Source: Myxococcus flavus (GTDB taxonomy: Bacteria > Myxococcota > Myxococcia > Myxococcales > Myxococcaceae). From it: a stretch of 64,000 nucleotides of DNA. The stretch's first letter is position 1. Every line of letters starts with the position of its first letter. Positions 34,943 to 44,601 of the stretch are shown piece after piece. The notes beneath the pieces were generated by a model. It made no database searches, was not told where the DNA came from, and saw only the letters and a program-made list of their open reading frames with translations. The translations under genes were made by a program, and so were the position numbers. The stretch is from the NCBI RefSeq assembly GCF_050038885.1, contig NZ_CP143624.1:8308001-8372000 (forward strand). Direction: 5' to 3'.

Positions 34943-37756
34943 GTGAAGTCTGGGTTGAGAATCGGGAGCCTCGCGCTCCTTATGGGTGCCGTGTTCCTGG
35001 GATGCGGCGAAGTGAATGAATTACCGACACAACCTCCATCTGGGGGGACGTCTATCGGAGGACTGCCGACCTTTCCTGCCTACCTCGTGAAAGACTTTTA
35101 CGAACGGCCTCCCCTTGTCAGCCCTGACTCGAATCCCAGCGCCTTCACACGGGTGGGTTCGACGGTGTTCTTTGTCGCGACCGACGATGTTACTGGCACG
35201 GAGTTGTGGAAGACGGACGGGACGGCCTCCGGAACGGTCCTCGTCAAGGATATCTATCCAGGCTGGATCGGCCCAGGCGCCCCGAACAGTTCCTCCCCGT
35301 CTAGTCTCACAGCAGTCAATGACACGCTCTTCTTCCTCGCCAACGACGGGGTGACGGGAATCGAACTCTGGAAGAGTGACGGCACTGCAGAGGGCACCGT
35401 CGTAGTCAAAGATATCATCCCAGGCCTAAGCAGCTACGTGACTGCTGGCTTTGGTGTGATGGGTGGCAGGCTTTACTTCCAAGCGTCGGACGGAAGCACC
35501 GCGCCCTGTCTCTATCAGAGCGACGGCACCCCGGAGGGCACGAAACCCGTCCAGCAGCTTGGCGTGATGGAGTTCGCCGCCCATCCGGTGCGCCTCTACG
35601 GATCCGAAGACGTTCTATATTTCGCAGCCTCCACCCCCACGACGGGCCTGGAGTTGTGGAAGTCGGATGGGACTTCAGCTGGAACTGTTCGGATCAAGGA
35701 CATTAACCCCGGCACGGCGTCATCCGGGCCCACACAGTTCACTGCCGTGGGCACCAGCGTATTCTTCTCCGCTTCGGACGGATCGTCCGGACAGGAACTA
35801 TGGCGCACGGATGGGACTTCAGCTGGAACCGTCCGGATCAAGGACATCAGCCCCGGCACCGATTCCTCCACTCCGCTCAACCTCACCGCATTCAACAACT
35901 TGCTCTACTTCACCGCGACGGATGGTGCTTTCGACCGCGAGCTATGGAAGTCGGATGGCACCGCCTCGGGCACCGTCCGGCTCAAAGACATTCGTTCGGG
36001 ACCCTCGAGTTCCTTCATCACTACCTTCGTTCCACTGGGCACGGAGCTCTACTTCGCCGCAGATGACGGCACGAATGGCTTGGAGCTTTGGAAGACAGAC
36101 GGCACGGAGGCCGGGACGCTGCTCGTCAAGGACGTCAACCCGGGCGGGTCTTCTGGCTTCTCGAACGGCCTCGCGGTGGCAGGCGGCCAGCTCTTCTTCA
36201 TTGGCAATGACGGCATTTCTGGCCGCGAGGTGTGGCGCAGTGACGGAACGAGCGCTGGCACCGCACTCGTGAGCGACCTTTATCCTGGCGGCGGCACCTC
36301 AAATCCCAGCCCACCCACTGCGTTGGGCAACAAGGTCGTCTTCGCCGCAAGCAATGGCGCCTTGGGGATGCCCGGCAGCTTGGGGCGCGAGGTATGGCAG
36401 AGTGATGGAACACAGGCGGGTACAACGGCGCTCCGGGACATCCATGCGCGCCTGCCCTCGGGTGCCCCCCAGGATTTGGTTCATGCTGCAGGTTCGCTGT
36501 ACTTCTCCGTCCTCAGTGACGCGTCAGCTGACCATCTCCTTTGGAAGAGTGACGGGACGCCGGCGGGCACGATGCTCGTCAGTGCCACGCCCCTTAGTGC
36601 CAGGAAACTAACCTGGGTAAACGGGACGCTCTACTTCATGGCGTGGTCGAGCGCGACGGGCTTTGAGCTGTGGAGGACCGACGGCACGGAGTCGGGCACA
36701 GTCCTCGTCAAGGACATCAATCCCGGCACTGGGTCCTCGCTGAGCACGAGTTCCATACTACTCCACGCGCAAGGACTGCTCTACTTCACGGCCAACGACG
36801 GGACTTCCGGGCTGGAGTTGTGGCGCAGCGATGGCACCACTGCCGGCACGTATCGGGTCAGGGATATAAACCCAGGCAGTGCCTCCGCCTTCTCCGCTTA
36901 CTCAGCGTTCGCCGAATTCAACGGCGATCTATACTTCCAAGCGACCACCGGCGCTACCGGCACCGAGCTTTGGAAGACCAATGGCACGGAAGCTGGGACG
37001 GTCCTCGTCAAGGACATCTACCCTGGCACGACGTCGTCGCTGAGCAGCACCTCGGTCTCCTTCAAATTGCTTAATGGCTCGCTCTACTTCGCGGCCTATG
37101 AGCCCAGCAGTGGCAACGAACTGTGGAAGACCGATGGAACAACTGCGGGCACGCTCCTTGTGAAAGACATCTCTTCGGGTGTGGATAGCAGCGGCCCCTC
37201 GGAACTCACAGTCGTGGGAAACTCTCTCTACTTCTCCGCAGCGGATGTCACCACGGGCAGTGAGCTATGGATAAGCGACGGCACGACTCCAGGCACCGTG
37301 CTACTGAAAGACATCTTTCCCGGCGAGCGATCTTCTACGCCGAAGAGGCTCACTCGTCTGGGCGTGAACCTCCTTTTCACCGCCAATGACGGAACGACGG
37401 GGGTCGAGCTATGGAGAACGAATGGAACCGCCGAAGGCACCGTCCTGGTAAAGGATGTCCAACCAGGCGCTAGCGGTGGCCTCATCAACATGGAGGCGCC
37501 GCTAGTCATGGAGGAAGAAGGGCTCGTCATCTTCACTGCAGCGGACGCTGCAACTGGAGAGGAGCTCTGGTTGACGGATGGGACCCAGGCCGGCACCATG
37601 TTGTTGCAAGATCTCGCGCCAGGAGCCATGCCGTCTCGTCCCACATCCTTCGTTCGCTCCGGCCCCCGAGTGTTCTTCAGCGCGGATGACCGTGTTGTGG
37701 GCCGGGAACTGTGGGCCGTAGAGGTGGCGGACCTGCTCCCGGGCCCCTCTCCCTGA
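34943..37756 (+). CDS. Lipoprotein of ELWxxDGTxxGT repeats (beta-propeller-like)
   Basis: 937 residues from the GTG at 34943, which is preceded by GGGGGAG with a 7-bp spacing; an in-frame ATG at 34910 and longer starts are less supported. Lipobox VFLGC (Cys21). The rest is about 18 tandem repeats of 46-55 residues, each roughly strand-turn-strand (VFFVATDD.TGTELWKTDGTASGTVLVKDI.PG). Such hyalin-like ELWxxDGT repeats occur in large surface proteins and probably fold as propeller blades. Function unknown. Neighbouring repeats are partly near-identical in DNA. GC is visibly lower and more codons end in A or T than in flanking genes, which suggests acquisition or relaxed codon selection. Confidence 0.85.
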   Translation: MKSGLRIGSLALLMGAVFLGCGEVNELPTQPPSGGTSIGGLPTFPAYLVKDFYERPPLVSPDSNPSAFTRVGSTVFFVATDDVTGTELWKTDGTASGTVLVKDIYPGWIGPGAPNSSSPSSLTAVNDTLFFLANDGVTGIELWKSDGTAEGTVVVKDIIPGLSSYVTAGFGVMGGRLYFQASDGSTAPCLYQSDGTPEGTKPVQQLGVMEFAAHPVRLYGSEDVLYFAASTPTTGLELWKSDGTSAGTVRIKDINPGTASSGPTQFTAVGTSVFFSASDGSSGQELWRTDGTSAGTVRIKDISPGTDSSTPLNLTAFNNLLYFTATDGAFDRELWKSDGTASGTVRLKDIRSGPSSSFITTFVPLGTELYFAADDGTNGLELWKTDGTEAGTLLVKDVNPGGSSGFSNGLAVAGGQLFFIGNDGISGREVWRSDGTSAGTALVSDLYPGGGTSNPSPPTALGNKVVFAASNGALGMPGSLGREVWQSDGTQAGTTALRDIHARLPSGAPQDLVHAAGSLYFSVLSDASADHLLWKSDGTPAGTMLVSATPLSARKLTWVNGTLYFMAWSSATGFELWRTDGTESGTVLVKDINPGTGSSLSTSSILLHAQGLLYFTANDGTSGLELWRSDGTTAGTYRVRDINPGSASAFSAYSAFAEFNGDLYFQATTGATGTELWKTNGTEAGTVLVKDIYPGTTSSLSSTSVSFKLLNGSLYFAAYEPSSGNELWKTDGTTAGTLLVKDISSGVDSSGPSELTVVGNSLYFSAADVTTGSELWISDGTTPGTVLLKDIFPGERSSTPKRLTRLGVNLLFTANDGTTGVELWRTNGTAEGTVLVKDVQPGASGGLINMEAPLVMEEEGLVIFTAADAATGEELWLTDGTQAGTMLLQDLAPGAMPSRPTSFVRSGPRVFFSADDRVVGRELWAVEVADLLPGPSP

Positions 37757-37875
37757 CGAAGTCAGGGCCGCCGCGATTCCCGCCTGTCCTTCCCCAGATA
37801 AGTTAGGCCACGGGAGGATGTGTCCAAGGTCGTATCAAATCGTGTGGACAAGGCTCAGTCGGTGCGGCGGCCTTC

Positions 37876-38031
37876 CTACGGTAGCGCAACAAGATTGCTG
37901 TCCTCGTGGGGGCGACCTGCGAGCACTTCCGAGACGTGCTCGCCGGCGTCGAGCTTGCGGAATTGCTTCAGGAAGATGAGAAGCAGCGTCCAGGTGAAGA
38001 AGCTCTGGTCAGGCCATCCGTTGCCCAGCCT
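37876..38031 (-). pseudogene. Possible gene remnant in frame behind the LpxR-like stop codon
   Basis: Directly after the stop codon of the lipid A deacylase, in the same frame, 51 further codons run to a TAG at 37876-37878. The peptide looks protein-like (WPDQSFFTWTLLLIFLKQF, then RKLDAGEHVSEVLAG), but it has no start codon or ribosome binding site. It could be a decayed gene end or chance; family not recognised. Confidence 0.3.
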
Positions 38032-39105
38032 TCAGTGCAGATACGAAAGCTGAAGCTGGATGAACCGGTGGCCGGACAGGAGCGGATTGGGCGGGTCGGC
38101 CAGCTCCTGGGAGCGGAAGACCATCCCGAGCCCGAGCTGGAACCCTCCCGTCCGGAACGCCGCGCCGAACTCACTGTCCCCCACGATGGGCGCCTTCCGG
38201 ACGCTGATGCTCGGCCGGAAGAGCGTCCCGTCCAGGAACAGGTTCCTCGCCACCAGCCGCACCTGCCCTCGGGCGTACAGGTAGGCCTCCCAGGCGCGTT
38301 CGTCCCTCAGGGCCATCACCTCGGCGGAGGCCTCGCCCGGGGCACGCTGTGACTCAAGCTCACGGACCACGGACGGCATGATGGGCGCCAGTCCGTACGG
38401 CCGGGCGAGCCAGCCCACACGGACCGTGCCACCCAGGCTCGCGTTCACGAACACCGTGCCCAGCATCGCTCCCGCCGACCACGTCACGTCCACCACCGGG
38501 CTCCAGAGAAACGGCTGCTCGCGGAGCGCGGAGAAGTGGAACGCGGGCTCGGTGGGGAGCTGCTTCTCCCAGCCCACCGGGATTCTCGCCACCGTGCGCC
38601 CGAAGAGGTCATTCAGCGTCCGGTGCAGCCATCGCTGCGTCTGCGCCGCGCCCGACGCCGGGCCCGTGACGCCCACCGTGGCCTGGAGCGTCAGCCTCGA
38701 CGAGTCCGCGGGCGCCCTCCCCGCGTAGATGTGCTGGAACAGGAACCCACCATGCAGCCAGCCCCCGTAGGGGCGGTCATTCGGGTCCGGGAACACCTCC
38801 TGGTCCGGCAGCGGCACGATGCGGCTCGGCGTGTACATGTTCTGCGCCAGCGAGCCGCCGCACAGGTACCGGTGCTGCACCCCGTCCGGGAGCCTCAGCG
38901 TCCGCGCGATGGAGCGGCACCCGTCGTACTCCCCGAAGTGCTCGATGCGCACGCCGTTCGTGTACAGCCGGTCGCTCTTGGCGAGGACGTCGTTCTCGAA
39001 GTGGAGGCTCGTGACGAACGGCAGCTTCTCCTCCACGGCCGGCATGGAGGAGGATTCCGCCTGAGCCAGACAGGATGCGGTCAGCAGCGCGAGTGCCTTC
39101 AGCAT
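38032..39105 (-). CDS. Lipid A deacylase, LpxR family (outer membrane)
   Basis: 357 residues. Signal peptide (ALALLTASCLAQAES), then the LpxR/DUF2219 signature FENDVLAKSDRLYTNG near the N-terminus, including the Asn-Asp pair that is catalytic in Salmonella LpxR. The rest has alternating strands of an outer-membrane beta-barrel, ending in an aromatic-rich strand (FIQLQLSYLH). LpxR removes the 3'-acyloxyacyl chain of lipid A. It follows sppA by 25 bp on the same strand, so they are probably co-transcribed. Confidence 0.83.
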   Translation of the reverse strand: MLKALALLTASCLAQAESSSMPAVEEKLPFVTSLHFENDVLAKSDRLYTNGVRIEHFGEYDGCRSIARTLRLPDGVQHRYLCGGSLAQNMYTPSRIVPLPDQEVFPDPNDRPYGGWLHGGFLFQHIYAGRAPADSSRLTLQATVGVTGPASGAAQTQRWLHRTLNDLFGRTVARIPVGWEKQLPTEPAFHFSALREQPFLWSPVVDVTWSAGAMLGTVFVNASLGGTVRVGWLARPYGLAPIMPSVVRELESQRAPGEASAEVMALRDERAWEAYLYARGQVRLVARNLFLDGTLFRPSISVRKAPIVGDSEFGAAFRTGGFQLGLGMVFRSQELADPPNPLLSGHRFIQLQLSYLH

Positions 39106-39130
39106 CGCGCCATTCTACCGCTCGCGTCCG

Positions 39131-40897
39131 TCAGCTCCCGAATGGCCACTGGTCATCAGGCAACAGTCTACCCAGCAGGTCGGTCAGCTCGAACCGCGAG
39201 CCACCTTCGAACTGCTCCGTGCCACCGCGCAGGCTCAGCCCCAGCGCCGTGGGGCACAGCGCATAGGTCCGCGACTGGGACGCCCCCAGCAACAGCTTCA
39301 GCAGGTTGACCCGCTGCTTGCGCCCGCCATAGGTCATGATCTCGAACCGCTCCGTGGGCGCCTTCGCCAGCGACAGCGCGTGACGGCACGCGTCCTCGAA
39401 GCCCGCGACCTGATCCACCAGCCCCACGGCCTTCGCCCGCACGCCCGAGTACACCCGGCCCTCCGCCAGCTGGTGGATCTCCTCCTTCGTCCGCCCCCTG
39501 CCCTTCGCGACGATGTCGAGGAACGCCTGGTAGATCTCCTCCACCTCGGCTTCCAGCGTCGCCTGCTCGTGCGGACTGAACCCACGTGAAGTCGAGAAGA
39601 TGGCCGCGTTCTCCCCTCGGGCCAGCACCGTCCGGCGGATGCCCAGCTTCTCCATCAACCCGGACGCATCGAACTTGCCGGCGAACACCCCAATCGACCC
39701 CACCAGGGCGTGGGGCGCGGACCAGACCTCCTTCGCGCCCACCGCCACCATGTACCCGGCACTGGCGCACACCCGGTCCATGTACGCGATGACGGGCTTC
39801 TTCCGCGCCACCCGCTGCACCGCCTCCAGCATCTGCTCCGCCGCCAGCGGCGTCCCACCCGGGCTGTTGACGTAGAGAATCACCGCCTTCGAGCGCTTGT
39901 CCCGCCCCGCCGCGCGCAAGGCCTTCACCACCGTGTCCGCCGTCGCCATCCGTCCGCTGGGGCCCTTCCCCGGCACAATCATCCCGGACACGGGCACCAC
40001 CGCCAACCGAGGAGGCCGCCGCACGGGCTTCCAGCGCACCGGGGGGAACGGCACCGTGGACAGGTACGTCGCCATGGGCTCCAGCTCCGTCTCCTCCGCG
40101 TCCCCTCCGTCCTTCACGAGCCCCAGGTGCACGGGCAGGTCCGCCTCGCTCACCAGCGCGTCCACCAGCCCCGCATCCAGCGCGCGACGGGCGCTGAAGG
40201 GCCCTCGATCGATCAGCGCCCGGACCTCCTCTGGCGTCTTCCGGCGCCCGCGCGACACCACGTCCACCAGGTCCGCGTAGCGCTCGTCCAGGAACGACTC
40301 CACCGTGCGCGTCTGGATGTCCGACACCACGGTGTCCGTGAACAGCTCCGGCGCCGTCTTGTAGTCACCGCGCCGGACGAAGTGCGGCCGGATGCCCGCG
40401 CGCGACAGGCCCTCGCCCAGAGCCGTGGGCTCGGCGGCGTAGCCCACCAGCTCCACGCGGCCCATGGGGGCCAGGAGCACCTCGTCCGCCGCGCACAGGA
40501 GCGCGTACGCCTCGTTGTCCACGCTCACCGCCCAGCCCACCACGCGCTTTCCCTGGCGCTGGAAGGCCGTCACCACCGACACGAGGGCGTCCCGCTTGGC
40601 GGGAGGGACGGTCAGTGACTCCACCTCCAGGAGGATGCCCTTCACCCGGGCGTCCTTGGCCAGGACCTCCAACGACTCGCGGAAGCGCTCCACGGAGGTG
40701 ACATCCGAGGGCTCGGGGCGGCTGGCGCCCAGCCGGAGCTTGGGGCGGCGCTGCTCGCGGTACGGCGGATCACCCGTCAGGCGGAAGCGGACGTAGGTGG
40801 GCCGGTCCCCCGAGGAGAGCATCCGGAAGGGGGCACCCAACGCGGTACGCGCGAGGAGGGTCAGGTTGGCGAGGGCGATGAAGGGCAGGCGCAGCAT
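39131..40897 (-). CDS. sppA: Signal peptide peptidase SppA, long (67K) type
   Basis: 588 residues with tandem S49 domains. N-terminal hydrophobic anchor (FIALANLTLLARTALG). The general-base Lys is in RRGDYKTAPE of the first domain and the nucleophile Ser in VGSIGVFAGK of the second, the arrangement of E. coli SppA, where a Ser/Lys dyad forms from both halves. It degrades leftover signal peptides in the membrane. ATG at 40895-40897 was chosen; a GTG at 40945 would add residues without membrane features. The lipid A deacylase gene is downstream. Confidence 0.9.
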   Translation of the reverse strand: MLRLPFIALANLTLLARTALGAPFRMLSSGDRPTYVRFRLTGDPPYREQRRPKLRLGASRPEPSDVTSVERFRESLEVLAKDARVKGILLEVESLTVPPAKRDALVSVVTAFQRQGKRVVGWAVSVDNEAYALLCAADEVLLAPMGRVELVGYAAEPTALGEGLSRAGIRPHFVRRGDYKTAPELFTDTVVSDIQTRTVESFLDERYADLVDVVSRGRRKTPEEVRALIDRGPFSARRALDAGLVDALVSEADLPVHLGLVKDGGDAEETELEPMATYLSTVPFPPVRWKPVRRPPRLAVVPVSGMIVPGKGPSGRMATADTVVKALRAAGRDKRSKAVILYVNSPGGTPLAAEQMLEAVQRVARKKPVIAYMDRVCASAGYMVAVGAKEVWSAPHALVGSIGVFAGKFDASGLMEKLGIRRTVLARGENAAIFSTSRGFSPHEQATLEAEVEEIYQAFLDIVAKGRGRTKEEIHQLAEGRVYSGVRAKAVGLVDQVAGFEDACRHALSLAKAPTERFEIMTYGGRKQRVNLLKLLLGASQSRTYALCPTALGLSLRGGTEQFEGGSRFELTDLLGRLLPDDQWPFGS

Positions 40898-41002
40898 GGC
40901 GTCCGGAAAGGAAATGTGGGTCTCCGGCCCGTAATGGACGCCCACTCCGGGTGCAAGCCCTGTTCAGTCCATCCGTTGGGTCGTGATAGCCTCGACTGCC
41001 AT

Positions 41003-41350
41003 ATGCGATACCTCGTTCCCCGGATGCTCCTCGTCCTCGCGCTCAGCTCGGGTGGTGCCGCGCTGGCCCAGCCGCCCCGCAAGCAGGTCCAGGAGTTCCA
41101 GGCGCCCCGCGAGATGACTCCCGAGGAGCGGGAGGCCGCCAAGCAGCGCGCCATGGGCAACAACCTCAACGCCTACGGCAAGGACGTCCAGCTCAAGCAG
41201 AAGCCGATTCCCTGGATGGCCATTGGCCTGGCCGGGCTCGTCTTCCTCGTCACGACGCCCTTCGCCATCCGCGCCTACCGGAAGACCTCGAAGGACATCG
41301 CCGGGCAGAACACCTTCGGCGTCAACCGCGGCGACGACGAGGCGGCCTGA
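41003..41350 (+). CDS. Hypothetical exported/membrane protein
   Basis: 115 residues. Signal peptide (MLLVLALSSGGAALAQPP), a charged helical segment (REMTPEEREAAKQRAMG), then one transmembrane helix (WMAIGLAGLVFLVTTPFAI) and a short cytoplasm-like tail. Family not recognised. Starts ATG at 41003; transcribed divergently from sppA with 105 bp between starts. No strong ribosome binding site is visible. It ends 21 bp before the convergent RNA-cyclase stop. Confidence 0.75.
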   Translation: MRYLVPRMLLVLALSSGGAALAQPPRKQVQEFQAPREMTPEEREAAKQRAMGNNLNAYGKDVQLKQKPIPWMAIGLAGLVFLVTTPFAIRAYRKTSKDIAGQNTFGVNRGDDEAA

Positions 41351-41371
41351 GTCCCACCGTTCCGCCGGACC

Positions 41372-42454
41372 TCAGGCGGGACGGACCTCCACGCAGCCAC
41401 CCGCATCCACCGCCACACGCACGGGCAGGAAGCGCTCCACGACGCGGGCGTGGGTGGTCAGGTGGTCGGTGATTCGCGCGGCCGTGAAGCGCGTGGTGCC
41501 CGGCGTCGCCGACCCCAGGCGCCCCGCGGCCAGCAGCGCGGCGGGCAGCAGGATCTGATCGGCGAGGTGCTCGTCGAGCGCGCCGCCCGTTTCCATGAAC
41601 CGCGCCAGGGCCTCCCCGGCCTCGCGGCCCACGTCCTCGGCGGGACGGCCCCGCTCTCCCAGCGCGGTGAAGCCGGCGATGGTGTGCTCGAACTGGGCGA
41701 GCACGAAGGTCACCGTCCCCACCGAGCGCGTCACCGCCAAGGGCCGGTTGTCCGCCTCCGCCAGGATGCCGCGCTCGCGGAGGGCCGCCACCGCCGCGCG
41801 CGACTGGCGCTCCGCGATGGTGAAGGGCAGCCCACCCGTGAAGGACGACACCCGGACCTCGCGCAGCATGCCGCGCGCCGGCAGCTCCACCAGCCGAGGC
41901 GGCTCCTGCGGCGCGCCCACCTCCGCGACAATCTCCCCTGCCCCCTCCGGGTAGAACCCGGCATGGACCAGGGAGAGCAGCACGGGCAGGCCATAAGCGT
42001 GCGCCACGGGCTGCCACACGGTGGCCACGTAGTGGAAGCTGGGGCTGTGCGGCAGGTGCGTGCCTCCGCGCAGCGTGAGCCGCCCGCCGCCCGCCAGGGC
42101 CAGTGGATAGACGAGACACTGGAACAGCAGCGGCGTGCTGCCCGCGGTCCCCACCTCCAGCAGGTAGTCCCCGGCTCGCACCGGGCCGGGGGTGAAGGAC
42201 AGCTCCGAGGCGCCGACGGTGGCGCCCGCGCTGGAGGCGCTGCCGCCGCACAGGGCCTCGGCGCCGCGCACACAGGCCAGGTGCTGGGGCCGCAGACCGG
42301 GCGGGTCACGTCGCTCGCGCAGGCGCGTGATGTGGAACGGCCGGCCGGTGATGAGCGACAGCGACAGTGCCGAGCGCAGAATCTGCCCGCCGCCCTCGCC
42401 TTCACTCCCATCCAGCCGCACCGGCCCGGTGTCGGGCCCCTCGGTGCCGGTCAT
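41372..42454 (-). CDS. rtcA: RNA 3'-terminal phosphate cyclase
   Basis: 360 residues. RtcA signatures: DGSEGEGGGQILR at the N-terminus, RGGTHLPHSPS and FYPEGAGEI in the middle, and the nucleophilic His in LDEHLADQILLPAAL, which is adenylated in characterised enzymes. It converts RNA 3'-phosphates to 2',3'-cyclic phosphates with ATP. ATG at 42452-42454 with GGGAGGG upstream. No RtcB ligase or RtcR regulator is adjacent; the sigma-54 regulator 2 kb upstream has a receiver domain, so it is not RtcR. It converges with the small membrane-protein gene. Confidence 0.92.
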   Translation of the reverse strand: MTGTEGPDTGPVRLDGSEGEGGGQILRSALSLSLITGRPFHITRLRERRDPPGLRPQHLACVRGAEALCGGSASSAGATVGASELSFTPGPVRAGDYLLEVGTAGSTPLLFQCLVYPLALAGGGRLTLRGGTHLPHSPSFHYVATVWQPVAHAYGLPVLLSLVHAGFYPEGAGEIVAEVGAPQEPPRLVELPARGMLREVRVSSFTGGLPFTIAERQSRAAVAALRERGILAEADNRPLAVTRSVGTVTFVLAQFEHTIAGFTALGERGRPAEDVGREAGEALARFMETGGALDEHLADQILLPAALLAAGRLGSATPGTTRFTAARITDHLTTHARVVERFLPVRVAVDAGGCVEVRPA

Positions 42455-42597
42455 GACCCTCCCGCTTCGGGTGCCACCACGTGAAGGGCGCAGGGTAGCA
42501 GGAACGCAAGGCCCCCATGCCCAGGAGAACGCCCTTCTCCCCACCGCTGTACAGAAGGAGCCCTGATGGCGGTGGGAACGGTGGTTTCCACCGCGCG

Positions 42598-44532
42598 CTA
42601 CTCGTCCAGCGCAGGCAGCACGCCTACCTGGATGAAGCTGGGGTTCGCGGCCGAGTGGTAGACACGGTGGAAGGCCCGCGTGAAGTGCTCTTCCTTCGCC
42701 TCGAAGATGTTGGGCACGTAGGTCTGCGGGTTGCGGTCGATGAACGGGAACCAGCTCGACTGGACCTGGATCATCACCCGGTGGCCGCGCTGGAAGGTGT
42801 GGAACACGTCGTTGATGGTGAAGCGCACCTTCGTCACCTCGCCGGGCTTGAAGGGCTTGGGCTCGCTGTAGCTGTCACGGAACCGGCCGCGGAATGGCTC
42901 GCCGCGCACCAGCGTCTGCTGGTGGCCCCGGTTCTTCTGCCCCTTCTCCTCACTCCCATTCCGCCACCCGCGCACCGTGCCCGGGTTGACGTCCACCAGC
43001 TTCACCACCCAGTCCGCGTCCGTCCCGGTGGTGGAGACCCACAGCTCCGCCTCCAGCGGCCCCGCCACCGTGAGGTCCCGCTCCAGCGGCTCCGTCTCGA
43101 ACACCAGCACGTCCGGCCGGCGCGCCGCGAAGCGCTGGTCCTCGGTCATGTAGTTCCTGCTCCAGCCCGTCGTGAGCTCCTGCGTGTAGGGCACCGGCTT
43201 GTCCGGATCGCTCACGTACTCGGCGAAGGACGCGCCGGTCGCCTTGGGGGCCTGGGTGGACAACCCGCCCTTGGGCTGGAAGTAGAGCCGCGTCTGGCGC
43301 AGCCCCTTGGGCGGCCAGGTGTCGAAGCGGCGCCAGCGGTTGGCGCCCGTCTCGAACACCATCGCCTCGGGCACGTCCGGCTTCGGGCCCCCCTTGAGGT
43401 GGTGCTTGAAGAACTCCAGCGCCAGCGTCTGGTACGCCGCGCTGGTGGCGAAGCCGAAGTCCGCGTCGCCCAGTGAATCACCGTCGTCGCGCTGCCAGCC
43501 GCCATGCGGCCACGGGCCCATGATGAGGCTGTTGGAGATGCCCGGGTTCTGCTTCTCGATGGCGGCGTAGGTGCGCAGCGGGCCGTACAGGTCCTCGGTG
43601 TCGTACCAGCCGCCCACCGTGAGCACGGCGGCCTTGATGTTCCGCAGGTGGGGCAGCAGGTTCCGGGCCTGCCAGAACGCGTCGTAGTTGGGATGCGCGG
43701 CGATCTCCTTCCAGAACGCGACGTCTCCCTTGAAGTACCGCGTGTCGGCGTTGCTCAAGGGGCCCAGGTCCAGGAAGAACTGGTAGCCATCCGGTGTGCC
43801 GAAGTCGAAGCGCTGCCACTCCTCGTTGTCCGTGGGCCCGGTCCGGGGCTTGCCGAACGACGAGAAGAAGCCGAACGCGAGCGACAGGTTGAAGGCACCA
43901 TGCCGGTGCATGTCGTCCCAGAACCAGTCGGCGATGGGCGCCTGCGGGGACACGGCCTTGAGCGCCGGGTGCGAGTCGATGGCGCCCGCCGAGGCGTAGA
44001 AGCCGGGGTAGGAAATCCCCCACTGCCCCACGCGCCCATTGTTGTGCGGGACGTGCTTCACCAACCACGCGATGGTGTCGTAGGTGTCGGTGCTCTCGTC
44101 GAAGTCCTTCGGCCCGGACTTCTTCGCCTTGTGCGGCCGGACGTTGACGAACTCGCCCTCCGACATGTTGCGGCCACGCACGTCCTGGAAGGCGAAGATG
44201 AAGCCTTCCTTCTCGAACGCCTCGGTGGGGCCCAGCGCGGGGGGATACCTGTCCGCGCCATAGGGCGCGACGCTGTAGGGCGTGCGCACCATGAGGACGG
44301 GATAGCGCTTCGCCGGTGAGGCGTCGATGGGCACGTACACCGAGGTGAACAGGCGCGTCCCGTCCCGCATGGGGATGCGGTACTCGTACTTGGTGTACTG
44401 AGACCGGACGCGCTCGGTGCGCTCGGGGGAGATGGCGGGGCGCTTCGGAGCCGGCGTGGTGGACTGCGCCTGCGCCGGGCCTGCGGCAAAGGCCAGTAGG
44501 ACCGCCGCGAGGGCACGGGACACGGGATGCAT
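42598..44532 (-). CDS. CocE/NonD family hydrolase (peptidase S15-like), exported
   Basis: 644 residues. Signal peptide (RALAAVLLAFAAGPAQAQ). Alpha/beta-hydrolase core with MRDGTRLFTSVYVP and the nucleophile GQWGISYPGF (Ser in GISYPG), then catalytic Asp/His candidates. The C-terminal jelly-roll of CocE/X-Pro peptidases is present (WVSTTGTDADWVVKLVDV, VMIQVQSSWFPFIDRN). The family includes glutaryl-7-ACA acylase, alpha-amino-acid ester hydrolase and cocaine esterase, so substrates are esters or amides. ATG at 44530-44532 with AGGAG. Downstream of the two-component operon by about 70 bp. Confidence 0.88.
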   Translation of the reverse strand: MHPVSRALAAVLLAFAAGPAQAQSTTPAPKRPAISPERTERVRSQYTKYEYRIPMRDGTRLFTSVYVPIDASPAKRYPVLMVRTPYSVAPYGADRYPPALGPTEAFEKEGFIFAFQDVRGRNMSEGEFVNVRPHKAKKSGPKDFDESTDTYDTIAWLVKHVPHNNGRVGQWGISYPGFYASAGAIDSHPALKAVSPQAPIADWFWDDMHRHGAFNLSLAFGFFSSFGKPRTGPTDNEEWQRFDFGTPDGYQFFLDLGPLSNADTRYFKGDVAFWKEIAAHPNYDAFWQARNLLPHLRNIKAAVLTVGGWYDTEDLYGPLRTYAAIEKQNPGISNSLIMGPWPHGGWQRDDGDSLGDADFGFATSAAYQTLALEFFKHHLKGGPKPDVPEAMVFETGANRWRRFDTWPPKGLRQTRLYFQPKGGLSTQAPKATGASFAEYVSDPDKPVPYTQELTTGWSRNYMTEDQRFAARRPDVLVFETEPLERDLTVAGPLEAELWVSTTGTDADWVVKLVDVNPGTVRGWRNGSEEKGQKNRGHQQTLVRGEPFRGRFRDSYSEPKPFKPGEVTKVRFTINDVFHTFQRGHRVMIQVQSSWFPFIDRNPQTYVPNIFEAKEEHFTRAFHRVYHSAANPSFIQVGVLPALDE

Positions 44533-44601
44533 GGACGCTCCTGGAACGATGAACCTGGAAGGCCGGCCCCCAACAGCCTGCCCGCCTGCTTGTTCCCGGA
44601 A

